DNA of 64,000 bases, taken from Lingula anatina (lineage: Eukaryota; Brachiopoda; Lingulata; Lingulida; Lingulidae). Location: the NCBI RefSeq assembly GCF_001039355.2, contig NW_019775525.1, positions 627,617 through 691,616 on the forward strand. The letters are read 5' to 3'. Below, piece by piece: positions 34,818 to 46,779 of this stretch. Made by a program: the position numbers and the translations under genes. The notes beneath the pieces are model-generated. The model saw only the letters and a list, made by a program, of their open reading frames with translations. It ran no database searches and was not told where the DNA came from. How positions within the stretch are numbered: the first letter of the stretch is position 1; the number at the start of each line of letters is the position of its first letter.

Positions 34818-36317
34818 ATGTCTTCTAAAAATGCACCCCTCCTTCAAGCGGTCTACGTGACGGTGTTAGTCTACATCTTGGTGCAAATCCACTTGACCGG
34901 GGTTTTTGTCATCACTTTCAACAGAAGTGTGTCCGATTTGGGGAATAATGAGCAGTATGACGCCTTGAAAGCCTACTCTCAATCTCGGTTGGTTTATTTT
35001 AAAAGAAGCAGAAGTCAATCAGACGACGCGATTATAAACCACGATGCAGATAAGTCACGGGATCCTGAGGTCGCTTCCGACATGTGGAACTCAGTTGATG
35101 TAGACAGCATGCGCACTAAAGGCGGCTATTTAAGCAATCAGGACAGTAAACACGTTCTTAAAAAAGAGGTGTCCCAGCAAGCTTATGGAGTCCACAAATT
35201 CCAAAATCATGCGCAGCAAACGGAAATAAGTTTCCCTCTAGTTGGACGCAGCCAACCGCTTTCAACTGCAACATTCCCCAAAGCATTGAGATTTAAATAT
35301 GACGCATTCAAAATGGCCGAACCGAACTGCGTGGACGAGGAGGACTTACAAAAATTCCGCAAACATCCACACAACGTTCAACTTATGCAACAGAAGGACA
35401 GACAGCTTAGAGGCGTTATACGGATTGTTGACAATGGCGTCTTCCATGGCTCGTTCCGCCCTCCTGGGTGTGGCTGGGAGAGTGTTTTTGATGAAATAAA
35501 ATCAGAAAACTTATCCTCGCCTGCAGCTGTCCATTTTGATGTTTTGTGCCCACTGATTGTCCCCGGTGGATCCTCCTTCCAACATTTCTTAGACGGTGTT
35601 CTGCCCAAGATTGTCCAAGCCCATGATCTGTTGCGGAACAAAGGCGTAAAAATCTTGATACCTCGCAACAGAGATAAAATTATATTGGAGATCTTGGGAG
35701 CACTTGGTATCGAAAAAGATATGATTCTTTTCCACGCTGGTGGAATTTATACAGCAAGGAAGATGATCTACACGTGTATAACGCCGCCATTACACCCGAC
35801 CCTGTGGCAAAATGCACACAAACTTATGAACGCTCCTGAAAAACTCCCTGTACCTCGTGAGGAGGCATATGTCATTTTGTTAACCAGAAAACAGAGTCAT
35901 AATGGGGGAAGAAACATGCTGAATCAGATAGAAGTACAGGCGTTTCTAGAAAAAAGATACGGGAAGGAGAAAATTATAGTCTACCCGGGAAGGTACAACC
36001 TCACAACATCTGTGAGCGTTTTTGGGCGTGCGCGCTTAATGATTGGTGTTCACGGAGGCGCCCTCTATAATCTAAATTTTGCCTCAAGCGACGTCAGTGT
36101 TGTAGAAATACTTCCGTCAGATGGCGCAGGTAACCCTATGCCCCAGGGAATCGCTCACACCATCTTTTGGTCCATGTGCAATATGTTGAATCAGTCGTAT
36201 TGGAGAATTTATAATAAAGCGGAAACACGGAATGGTAATGTAATTGTGGATCTCTTCAAACTGGGCCGGGTTTTGGACAGGATTGACCAGCAGTTCGGAT
36301 ATTTTTTAACGAATTAG
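34818..36317 (+). CDS. GT61 (DUF563) family glycosyltransferase, copy A
   Basis: Single coding exon, 499 aa. The start is the ATG at 34818 (MSSKNAPLLQ); the frame stays open upstream but has no better ATG. A type II membrane anchor covers about residues 8-36. A polar stem follows to about residue 130, and the catalytic part starts near MAEPNCVDEEDL. GT61 landmarks: FQHFLDGVLPKIVQ (about 254), LLTRKQSHNGGRNMLNQIEV (about 354-373) and GVHGGALYNLNFASS followed by VVEILPSDG (about 409-438). GT61 enzymes such as plant beta-1,2-xylosyltransferase and animal EOGT transfer sugars in the secretory pathway; the donor and acceptor cannot be told here. A possible poly(A) signal AATAAA lies at 36550. It differs from copy C at 11 residues, ten of them before residue 245. 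Confidence 0.88.
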   Translation: MSSKNAPLLQAVYVTVLVYILVQIHLTGVFVITFNRSVSDLGNNEQYDALKAYSQSRLVYFKRSRSQSDDAIINHDADKSRDPEVASDMWNSVDVDSMRTKGGYLSNQDSKHVLKKEVSQQAYGVHKFQNHAQQTEISFPLVGRSQPLSTATFPKALRFKYDAFKMAEPNCVDEEDLQKFRKHPHNVQLMQQKDRQLRGVIRIVDNGVFHGSFRPPGCGWESVFDEIKSENLSSPAAVHFDVLCPLIVPGGSSFQHFLDGVLPKIVQAHDLLRNKGVKILIPRNRDKIILEILGALGIEKDMILFHAGGIYTARKMIYTCITPPLHPTLWQNAHKLMNAPEKLPVPREEAYVILLTRKQSHNGGRNMLNQIEVQAFLEKRYGKEKIIVYPGRYNLTTSVSVFGRARLMIGVHGGALYNLNFASSDVSVVEILPSDGAGNPMPQGIAHTIFWSMCNMLNQSYWRIYNKAETRNGNVIVDLFKLGRVLDRIDQQFGYFLTN

Positions 36318-37059
36318 TATAATTTATTATAGGTTCTATTAAACGTGATAATAACTGAAATCTGTAAAATAACGTATTTTAAAAAAATATTTTCATGAAT
36401 GCTCTCTTTTTTTTTTTTTTTTTCAAAAAATACCTGTGTGCTTCTTCATTTTGTGGACGTTCTCAGCGCATTTCGTTTCATTATTCTCAAAGTTTTGTGC
36501 TGGTTAAATAGGTTTTTTTTGTTTTCATACATGTTTAAGTTGAAATAGAAATAAAACCAAATGAATATCAACAGAGAAAGGGTAATTAATGTTTTCTTTA
36601 TTCATAACACTGAAACGAAGTAAAGTTACTACAGGTTAACAATATTATTATTGGTGAAATACAAGGATAGGTATACATGAACATCGATTCTATATGATAG
36701 ATGTATTGATAGGGTTAATGAGCACCATTATATAATATAATATAATATAATATAATATAATATAATATAATATAATAACCGTTTAATGCGAAATTATTGT
36801 CTTGCTTTTGGGTAATTCTCGGCATCAGTACTGAGAACATGCTTAAAATGTCCCATTCTAAAGTTATACTACAACATATAAATTCGCTTCAATAGTTAAC
36901 ACTCTGAAATTAATAATTCGTTCGCAAAGATCAATTTTACGCAACATGTATGTTATTGATAGACACATACAGTGCACACTTGCTTAATTAAGGAGCTTTT
37001 CGAAAGATACAGATATAACCATTGCTTCAAAAATGTGATGATTGCCTAAAGAAAACTTA
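36318..37059. repeat. GT61 3' flank with ATAAT microsatellite
   Basis: An ATAAT pentanucleotide repeat of about nine units lies at 36730-36777. Copy B has a shorter, interrupted version at about 53254-53295. A T run lies at about 36408-36423. Confidence 0.75.
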
Positions 37060-39276
37060 TATAAAGCTGACCGTAGCAATGACGAATATTTCTCAAATTA
37101 CGGAGGTGGAAGAAAAACTTTGAGTAATGCACAATAATATATAACAGATCTAAGCTTAATCAAAGTCACTTGTACCTTTATAGTTCAGTCTCTGGCCCCG
37201 TATGCACAAAACATCCTTATCTTAAAGGGATAATAACTCTTCGTATGAGATCTATATTTCACAATAAAAACATTGTGAATAACTCTTAGAAATATAATAT
37301 ATTCTGTTTTACCACAAAAATGGCAGTTATAGCTTTTTTTTCTGATATCTGAGCTTGTCTTTAGACCACGTGACCTCCATTGATGGCTATACTCTGTTAA
37401 AATCTCTTAAGAGATTTTAACAAAAAACCAAACTTTTTAGAAAAAAACCAGGGACTAACTTTGAATGTAAAAATGGTTTCATTAACCATTGGTCAGTATG
37501 GGAAAATTGTTGTTTACTCCAGGAAAATTCATTTTTTGGCCGAAACGAAGAGTTATTATCCCTTTAAGTGAAAAATTCTCCTTAACTTCATAAGAAAATT
37601 CTTAGCTGAGGAAACCCATTAAGTGGTATGCACAAAGTACCTTAAGAATTTCCTAAGCCAAGAATTTTCTCAAATAATAGGAATTTACTCAACTCTGTAG
37701 GATTTCTCTTATGTGTTGAGCTATGTTTAGCATGTGCATTGACCAATAGAATTACCTGTTACAATAGCTCACACTGGGGAATTCCTGGGGAATCCATGTT
37801 TGAAGGAATCCTTTACTTGGATATGATAGGCCTATCAGTTATTATTAGAAGAGTTGAGATATCAATCGTGTAGGCCAAGAAGTTGTAACTTCTTGTTTAG
37901 GCCTAGTATTCTTCATACTCTGACAGAAAAAGAGGCATGTCATCCAATCCCCAGACCCAACACTAATAATGATAATCCAGTGACATAATTACATTTTAAT
38001 CAAAAGGTTTTATCTCTATTTGCAAAGTGCTTTTTCTTACCTGGCAAGACTTGTCAACATCTGTCTCACTTGTCAATTAGTGGCATTTGAACTGCACCTT
38101 AAGGATCAATTATGATCATGGCTTCTCCTGGATATTTTCAGTTACTTTGATTGCAATTTGAAGATAAAATGTGCTTTTGATCCGTTACCTGCCATATACA
38201 AGTTGCATATACCTGGGAGATGAGCAGTTAAGATAATTACTGACCGCAATTAATCAAAGATGACTAGAGGCCAGGCCTTTGATCTGGCACCATGCCACTT
38301 ACCTGAAATTATTCTATATCCTCAGAACATTTATTTAGGTCAAATTATATTCATAGATGGTGGTGATATAGAAGTAACTTTCCTCCGAGCAAAGGACAAG
38401 TCAAAAAAAACTATTTGCCTTTCCTTTTCAAGAAGACAGAGCGTGGATTTCCAGTGACCAAATCATCAAACCTGTACCATTCCCTGTGATGGACCAATGC
38501 CAGAGATACAAATTCTCTGTTGGTCTTAATGTGTCAGAATAAAAACAAAGTGTTTAAACTTTAGCATAAAAAAAAGACTTATAAAATGTAGCTATTCTGA
38601 ATGAACATTCAACACAGAATTTTAAACCGACAATATGAGAACACAAGGAATCTCTTATTCCTGAAAGTGTAGACTGTAGTTGATTTTTGTAATTTGAAAT
38701 AGCTCACAAAAATATTAGAGTTGACATCAAAAATAACTTCCTATTATGTACATATTTAGTAAATAGTTAACTTTTACCATGAATAAATGATTAATTGTAC
38801 TTTTTTAATGGCTTCTGTGTAAGTTTTGCACTGTGGACAAATTTTCCGTCCGTAATTTTCCGTCCGTAATCTGACATGATTTTTTTAAACTTCAAAAATT
38901 TCATAACAAAAAAAATTAAAATAACCTTTTACATTTCTAGTAACTAGAATAATGAAATTGTCATGTCAATGCAGTTTTATGTTTAAAAAGCCACAAACAG
39001 AGCAGAGTTTTGAAGTTGAAGTTGATTAATGAAAATGCTTGTCCACTTTTTTCTGTCCGTAATGGTGATCAATAACCAATATTTCTCAAATACTAATAAA
39101 TGTTATTTCAAGATTTTTGTCACAAGTTTACGCTTGCACTAATCAATATTCCTGCCAAATTTGAAGAATGTATGTATTATAGATTTTGTAGAATTTATTT
39201 TTAAAGTGTCAAAATTCCGTCCGTAATGCAAAACGAATACCACGGAATGCCCCATAAATACCCTCAACATTCAGAA
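37060..39276. other. 2.2 kb present only in duplication copy A
   Basis: Homology to copy B breaks after GCCTAAAGAAAACTTA and resumes at TGCAAAATAGG. Copy B has an unrelated 140 bases here (53581-53720). Contents: a TTAA-type MITE (37222-37567), an inverted repeat around AAATTCTTAGCTGAGG/CCTAAGCCAAGAATTTTC (about 37590-37670), and a TCCGTCCGTAAT motif repeated several times between 38846 and 39226. No gene was recognised. Confidence 0.7.
37222..37567. mobile_element. TTAA-flanked MITE (T2/piggyBac-like) with 26-bp palindrome
   Basis: Perfect 23-bp inverted ends including TTAAAGGGATAATAACTCTT and its reverse complement, with TTAA at both outer edges. The end pattern TTAAAGGRR is that of the T2-MITE group (TTAA target). 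At 37396-37421 there is a perfect 26-bp palindrome centred on CTTAAG. The right half of the same element, decayed, is at about 44665-44762 and 59280-59365. Confidence 0.8.
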
Positions 39277-39460
39277 TGCAAAATAGGTGGCTTTCAAATG
39301 TCAAAATTCTGGACCAAAAAAAACAGATAATAAAACCGTTATTATCTAACTAAACAAAGATGTAAAATTACAATAACTAATATAAAAATATCCATGTATT
39401 TATTCACATAGCCAAAGCAATGCCCAATCTTGTATTTTTCCTTTAATGGGCTACTTTTTT

Positions 39461-42400
39461 TCATACCTGGAAATCCCACGCGGCTGCCGCCATCGCCATT
39501 AGCATCAAAAGTCCTTTGCTACCGGCTTGAATGTTTCCTCGGTTGTGCTTTGGGGTTGAGATCGTGGTCGCACCATAAAATGGCGTCGAGGAGCCGTCTT
39601 TCGTGGCGTTCGCCGAGCAGGCAGAGAACGACGCTGTACGTATCCCTACGGGTCCACCGGGAATATCCAACTGCACATTTCGCAGAGTATTTTCTATCCA
39701 TACTCGTACTTGATCGAAAACTTTACGACCTTCCTCGTAGTTTGCAAGTCTCGCGTGAAGGACGAGCAATGTTTGAACGAGGAAAGTGACGGACGAGTTC
39801 ACCCCGCTGTGTTTCGGACTACAGGAAACAATACGCGCACCCACGGTTTGCAGTACATTTCCCATTCGATCATCACGGACTATATTCGTACAACCACCCC
39901 CCGCTGTTGGAATCCAGCCGCAGAGTTCAAAATGCAAGTAAACCGTTGACTTTAATACCGAGAAATTATACAGAATAGGGCGGCAGCCCTGGTCATCTGG
40001 AACATACCCAAGGGGACAAAGCTCCTGATCTATACCCTGGAGAAAAAAGAACGTGTGCGGATGTGTGGTACATGTATACTAAACAATAACAAATAGCAAC
40101 ATAACAGTTGAGCTAAGGTTCATGTATTTACGATAACGGCAGTCTAAGACCATAAAACCAACACAGAACTGCTGACACTAATTATATTAAAATGTTAACA
40201 TAAACTCGGGAAAGAATAAGTAGAGTAACAGTCCCTAATCTGTTTGATTATTTGCAATTTTTATTATCATCATCGTTATATCATTATCGTAATTTGCTTT
40301 CTCACCAAATCCATGAGGTCGTTCATTGGTTTTCTGTCTGGATCTCCGACGTGCAACAGAGAGCGGAAAGAGAAGCCATCGAATTTCGAATTCGACGATG
40401 CGGAGCTCTGATCTGAATATAACATTGAACAGTAAATTAGTTACAGTTTTTTTTTTTTTTTGGGGGGGGGGGGCGAACATTGTAAGCTAAACGTTGCTGC
40501 TATAGTCACGTAGTTATAGTTTTAAAATACTAGGATGGTTTGGGCGTAAAGGGGAAACTATCTCGAGTCAACTAATGCTTCAAGACTCGATTGTGAGCCC
40601 GGTCGCTCAGTTAAATCAGAATATGGTTTTGTAATGATAACCTACTAGTAAAACTTTCTTCTTGAGATAGAAATTACCAAGTATATTCTATAATGTGTTC
40701 CTCAGTATAGTGTCAAACTTTTTTCCATATTTGCAAGTGTAATTTATGTATAAAGGTTTTGTTTAACAAAGCCTAAAATAATTACACTGATGACCGCTAA
40801 CCACACTAAATGTGCCAATCTTTCATTAGGCGTCAGTAAAAGGCATAACTCTGTCCTTTCGGAACAGTTTATAACTCATAAACAATAGGAAGACATATAT
40901 TGCCGGTAATAAGGCTAATTTGACCTTGACATTTTGAAGGGAGTTACTGGGTTGCTCTTCTAGCTTTCCTATGGTAGTAACGGTCAAGGTCACAAGAGAG
41001 AAGGCGTCAATTTGATTGGCTGGCTAACCCATCACATTGAAAGGAAAAAAGGTTCCAGTCTAAATCTTCAAGTCACTGGCAAGGTATGAGGTAATTACTT
41101 TGGATCTATTGGGACATATATATTTCACACTCGCTAAAATAGAATAGCATCCTTAACGTCTTACAGCTCATTCGATCCCAATGAAACCTACGTAGCTCTA
41201 CGTAGATCTTTGAGTGATGCTCGGCAGTAAATATACTTTTGGAAAATTACCCCTATCCAGTTTTGCTTGCTACTACAGGAGAACGGGAATGAATCACCTA
41301 TACTATTCAGAAGATAAATTTAGAAAAAGGAACAGCAAAACGCACCACTTACCTTCGCAGACTTTAACTTGACCTACATAACAAAGTAGACAGTGAACGT
41401 TCTTGTAACTTTGATCCAAGCCACTTATGACAACAGGGTTGTTGTACGCCATACAGGCATCTCGTAAGGCTGAGTGCAGAGGGAGTGGACGAGGCAAACG
41501 ATATGGACTTCCATTGTTATATCTGAACCGACAAGGACCAAACGCATGGTTCTCAACATCCCGGAAGCACGTCTTCACATTCCACTCCTGTTCGGGCTCA
41601 AACGTACCACTGCAACCGACAGCTTCCAGTTTTCTTAAAACACAAGATGAGGACCTGCAATTAACAAAATGCCCAGCGTCTTCCCCCAGGCAGAAGACGA
41701 CAAGTACCCACGGGTCCCAGCCGTTTGCGACACCATTACACGCTGCACAGTACTTGTTTCTGAAGGTGATCATTGTAGCTGGGTCGGTGACTGGCCGGTG
41801 CAAGATGGCGTCCTCTGAGAGACTGGCATTTGATGTATCAGTACACTTGATGCGACTTTCCTCTTCTTTCCAAGATGACGGGCATTCGTCAACCATCCAG
41901 AAACTCAGTCCAAAATTGTCCACATAGGGTAAGCTGGTTTGTTGGTTTTGTCGAAGTAATGTTGGGCTTCTACAAGAGCTTTTATGTGCCAAAAAAATAG
42001 CCGCAGGGTCGACTTGTTTTTTCTGTCTTGTCAGAGAGGATGTTTTGTTAGAAGATGCAGTAGAAGAGGTGTTACTACTGGGAGTTTCTGTTATATTCCA
42101 TGCAGGAGTTGCTACATGTTGCAAGGTACTTTTCGCCTTTGTTAATCTGACAGAGGCGGCGCACACTGTCGTATTTTCAGTCAGTCCATAACAGCAGTCG
42201 CCATACAAGACGCACAGAGGGTCGCAGTTGCAGAGGACCTTGATGATGTTTACACGTTTTCCCTGAAGTACACATAGCCATTTGTTCACAGGCAGACTCT
42301 CGTCAGAGAAAGAAGACGACCTATTCGCTGATTCTGAGGATTTACTGCTGTTGTTCGATCTTTCAGGTAGGATATCCTCTTGATTTAACGGCTCCAGCGT

Positions 42401-43216
42401 GATTCCCCCGTGCTTTCTACCCTCAGTAGTGACCGATTCTTGTGTGATCCCCTCGTGCATTTCACTCTTATGATCAGTAGTGGGCGATTCCTGCGTGATT
42501 CCCTCGTGCATTTCACCCTCAGATGTGGCCGATGCCTGCGTGATGCCCTCGTGCATTTCACCCTTAGTAGTGGCCGATTTCTGCTTGATTTCCTCGTGCA
42601 TTTCACCCTCAGTAGTGGCCAATTCCTGCGTGATTCCCTCGTGCATTTCACCCTCAGTAGTGGCCAATTCCTGCGTGATTCCCCCGTGCATTTCGCCCTC
42701 AGTAGTGGCCGATTTCTGCGTGATTTCCTCGTGCATTTCACCCTCAGTAGTGGCCAATTCCTGCGTGATTCCCTCGTGCATTTCATCCTCAGTAGTGGCC
42801 GATTTCTGCGTGATTTCCTCGTGCATTTCACCCTCAGTAGTGGCCGATTCCTGCGTGATTTCCTCGTGCATTTCACCCTCAGTAGTGGCCGATTTCTGCG
42901 TGATTCCCTCGTGCATTTCACTCTCAGTAGTGGCCGATTCCTGCGTGATGCCCTCGTGCATTCCACCCTCAGTAGTGGCCGATTCCTGCGTTATTCCATC
43001 GTGCATCCCGCCCTCATTCGTGGGAGACATCGTTGTCTCTTCTGGCACTCCACTTCCAGAAAAGGGTGTTTCCCGAGTAGATCTCGCAAGTGGCAAGATC
43101 TCCAAATTGGATGACTCTTGTGTGGATCCAGCGGTGTGACCATTTTCTAGAATCATGAGCAGCACAGCCGTCGGGTGTAAAAGGGCCAGTATGCATAAAG
43201 TAATGCGGATGATCAT
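39461..43216 (-). CDS. Secreted tandem-repeat glycoprotein with somatomedin-B-like and Cys-rich ectodomain, copy A
   Basis: Three exons, 41353-43216, 40306-40412 and 39461-40036, with phases 1 and 0 agreeing; 848 aa. The start ATG is 43216 (MIIRITLCILALL, signal peptide); the frame stays open further upstream but lacks an ATG, and a TATAAA lies near 43266-43272. Residues about 65-280 are 14 acidic 15-residue repeats (GEMHEGITQESATTE type). Then come LCNCDPLCVLYGDCCYG (somatomedin-B-like), an N-glycosylation-rich Ser/Thr linker, a Cys-rich region with FRNKYCAACNG and YKNVHCLLCYVG, and CPLGYVPDDQGCRPI. These last motifs are typical of ectodomains of lophotrochozoan adhesion-type receptors, but no seven-helix part follows. 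The C-terminus (AGSKG + LLMLMAMAAAAW) looks like a GPI-anchor signal. A poly(A) signal (minus AATAAA, 39399-39404) follows the stop. Function unknown. Confidence 0.8.
42395..43030 (-). repeat. 45-bp coding tandem repeat, 14 units
   Basis: Fourteen units of 45 bases (one with a 6-base insertion coding DHK) in exon 1 of the copy A gene. Variation is mostly G/S at position 1, G/E at 6, E/K at 10 and S/L at 11. Copy B has nine units. The multiple-of-three unit keeps all six frames regular, so long antisense open frames here are by-products. Confidence 0.92.
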
Positions 43217-44119
43217 CGTGTTTACGAATAAACAAATGTGTGACAAAGAGCAGCGTTCGTTGAATTTTATATTCTGCTAACGGCCCCTTGGTAGAAATTA
43301 TGTCACAACCCACCAGCAGCGTTGCATCCATCTTAGCTAATGAGTTAGATGCATTTCGAGACATCATTTGACAGAAGGGCAGAAACCACTAACTACAGGT
43401 AGGCCAATAACCGAATGTAGTTCAGTGAGAGAATATTAGTGTGTTTTTTCCTTTTTTCCTGGCATTTCCTGTGTGTTGCTAGGGTTAATGTTGGTATCAA
43501 CTAGCAGGCTAGGGTGTAAACTACTGCCAGTTTTTGTTTCAGGGCCAGGAACAGGTGCGGTGCAGTCGTGAGACCTTTGGCGGAGGGGGCTACTGACTGT
43601 GAGTGGTGCAGTGGTTTGTTTACAACCAGAGGGGTGCACATGTTCAAGTAATGCCGGTAAGAAATAATGTCTGATGACAGTATATTTTTGTGCCATTGGG
43701 AGTTATGTCAGTGTGTCTGCTGTCCATGGGGATGGGAAAAGTTTCACCCAGTAATTTTGTTCATGCAGTTTTGCAGGCATTTCTTAAAATGGTCGTCAAT
43801 GGGAAATTATTTGGTGGTTTCTGCCCAAAATAACAGTAGGTGTATAATCGGTTTCTTATTTCGAGTTTTCCATTTCGGAGAGGCGGTTGGAAATGATAAT
43901 TAATTTAATGTTGGCCATTACGTTATTGATTAACCAGAGGATGGCGGTGTCCGTAATTGGGACACCACTGGAAATGCTTTACCAATGCACATACGCACTG
44001 AGCTAAACACCAACCGACGATGTTATGAAATTGCATGAATGTCGCTATTTAATTCCATGCAGCCCTCAGAACCCCAACAAAACCAATTAATTCAGCGAAA
44101 TATCTTCACCTAATTTTGT

Positions 44120-44194
<75 letters not shown>

Positions 44195-45342
44195 ACAGAT
44201 AAAAATGGCATATTTGCCAGATGGATTTTAAATAGATTCACATGTATGCTCATTTCAGATGGAACTGTGAACTTGACAGGTTCTAAGAAGAAATGTGGCT
44301 GCAGAGGATCTATAAAGAGCGTTACTTTAGAATAGGTGTTATGTCTGCAAAGATGCTTATAAATTGACTCCTGTTTCCTCCGTAACTTAAATTGGGTTTG
44401 ATATAATTTCTGCGGTAATACAATATGGACTAATTTTAGTACCAGGTGCAGGCAACACTCCTGAAAGTATTTGCCAAGAAAAGGACAATATACCTTAAAT
44501 AACCCTGTGTCATGTTCAGATGATTTATTTTATATTTCAGATAAATACACTTGTTTTTCTCGGTTTAATGCCTTTAATCAAATAGATAAATGAGCTAATT
44601 ATTTACCACAAATAGACAAAAATTTGTGTTAACACATTTAATGCTGTCTGCTTTTCCCGCAGTTTTAAGTAGGGATCGTTGACCATTGGTAAGTATGGGA
44701 AAATTGCCGTTTACTCCAGGAAAAGCCAATTTTAGGCCAAAACGAAGAGTTATTATGACTTAAACACATATAATAACAACGCTGTCAAATACACTTGGTA
44801 AACCACTGCGTGCTTGATAGAGTTCGTACAAACAATTTGATACGTTGTTCGTGGTCACTAATTTAAAGTTCGTGCCATGAAATTGTGAAATTGTGGTTCT
44901 TAAGTAATTCGGCGTTCGTGCTGACAAAAACGAGGCTAGTGGTCGCACACAGCAATTACCATCAATGAGGACTGCATATGAGAGATGAGAGATGTGGCTC
45001 AAAAATCTGAAAGAAGGGATCTCTGAGCAAACCAAGTGGCCAGTTGCACTTTTAATATTTCATTCAGTTCTTTTCAAAGATGGGAAGAGCTCACGATTGC
45101 TATCAAGATATAACCAGTAACTCACTACTGATAAATCTTTTTTTTAGCAAAATGTTCATAACCTTGGCAGTTAGATAATAAATGAAAATTATCAAACATA
45201 ACGGTGGCGTCTATCTATCTGACCTTTATAAGAGGGTCCTGGTCGCTATACCTCGTGTCAACATCGTCTCACATCAGTCCAATGAAGGACTACGTCCAGA
45301 TTGTCCGTAAGCTAACGGTATGAAAGATTTTCAGCTTGTGTT

Positions 45343-45377
<35 letters not shown>

Positions 45378-46779
45378 AAAAACTTGCGAAACCCGGCTTT
45401 TGGTAAAAACTTTTTAGTTATGACACAGTGCTTACGTTATCTGGAAGATTATTTGTATGTGGTTACAGTGATCAAGATATTTTTCGTTATTAATGGCAGG
45501 CGTACTCAAGTAGCACACAATTTAGGCCGTATTTTATAACAGCTTTCATATGTGTCTTGAAACAAACCTAAGGGACAATCTTCTTATAGGCATTAGAACC
45601 AAAGTTTTTCATCATTCATTGGTATCTGGTATCAGTGATTGAAGTAATTGTAGTAAATACTTGCCAAAGTATTATCTGATTTTTGATTTTATGGCAATAA
45701 TATATGTCAAAAACTTTTTATTTGATAGATGCATATGAGGTCAATTTTTCCACAAAAGCCAACCAAATGCCAACATATAGTTTTAAATAGTATAACTAAT
45801 ATAAGTTTAAGTTAAACGAGACTTACTTGTAAGTTGAAGTTGGACTGGAATTCTGTCTTAAAAGCAAGCAAGCGAAGTCTTAACATCTGAAGAGTGCAGT
45901 CCCTCATCTCGCAGAGTCTCGCGTCATATTTTAAAGATAACTTACACCCCATTCTCATAGATTAGATCGACCTACATTGGATCGACCTAACTCCCTGGGG
46001 GTTCACGCTAAATAGCTGTCAGCCAGGCGGACACGAAAGTTAATTACCCCTTAAAGCTTGTAGTAGGCGGGAACGGACACTTAAGGGGGATTATCTGACA
46101 GTAATCTAGTGAGACTCCCCGCGGTGATAGATCGATCTAAAAGTTGTGAGAACAGAGCCTTAGTGACACATGTATCACAAGATAAATCCCATGAGAGGTG
46201 GGAAGGAACTAAGAAAGAGCAACTACTTGATTAGTCGACTTGAGATAGTGTCCTTGGAAAAGAACAGGTATGTACACCGTTTAAAGTGAATATTAATTTC
46301 AGTAAAACCTGTTCATCTGTTAACTAATCCATAGAGCAAACCTGTCACAAAATGGCGTCCGCATAAGTTGGTTAGTTTGCATTATTTCCAAAGAAAAAAT
46401 CTGGCTGTGCCAAATAATTACTGTTTGTGATTTAACTGCCAAACTAATGAGCCTTTTAGCTCAACTACTACCAAGTGTTAAGGGATGTTTTGCTTTAAGT
46501 TGGTTTATCCCTGGAAATGTAACATTGCCGTTGTGTTATATCAATATCAAACTATCCACGCCCTACTTTTAATCCATTTTGATGATGGTGTACTATAAAA
46601 GCATCATGAGAACAAATTTATGCTAGTCGGCACCAATACCAAAACCATATAGTGAATTAGAATTCCTGAATTGTTTTACAGGAAGATCGACTTTGCGTTT
46701 TGGACGTTTCAAGGCCAGAAAGCAGTTAACCATAACAACACTCGTTTGGCATTCCAGCGTTCCAGTTAGAAATTACCAG
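43217..46779. other. Intergenic, with microsatellites and a TTAA-MITE relic
   Basis: AAT then AAAT repeats at 44121-44194; poly-T at about 45347-45376; a decayed right half of the TTAA MITE at about 44665-44762. A 91-codon minus-strand open frame at 44760-45035 is kept in copy B (59359-59634) but has no domain. A short possible first exon, MKDYVQIVRKLT (45282-45317), ends at GTATGA and has a counterpart at 59883-59918. Confidence 0.5.

Larger units (their letters stand above)
31539..45800. repeat. Segmental duplication, copy A
   Basis: Collinear with 47939 to about 60370. Shared landmarks: MITE right half, GT61 gene, ATAAT microsatellite, tandem-repeat glycoprotein gene, AAT microsatellite and TTAA-MITE relic. 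Offsets are about 16.4-16.5 kb up to 37.0 kb and about 14.5-14.8 kb after 39.3 kb, because copy A carries about 2.2 kb where copy B has 140 bases. Confidence 0.9.

Noticed and set aside
42410-43139. Plus-strand open frames of 219-234 codons antisense to the glycoprotein repeats (also 57155-57689)
   Set aside because: The 45-base repeat keeps several frames open at once. The minus frame has the signal peptide, splice phases and Cys domains; the plus frames have none.
43217-43246. Upstream start of the glycoprotein at 43246
   Set aside because: The codon is TTG, and the TATA-like box near 43266 places transcription start close to it. The ATG at 43216 begins a good signal peptide.
45282-45317. 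Possible short first exon MKDYVQIVRKLT with a GT donor, repeated at 59883
   Set aside because: No following exon could be found and the TATA-like sequence in copy A is not kept in copy B.
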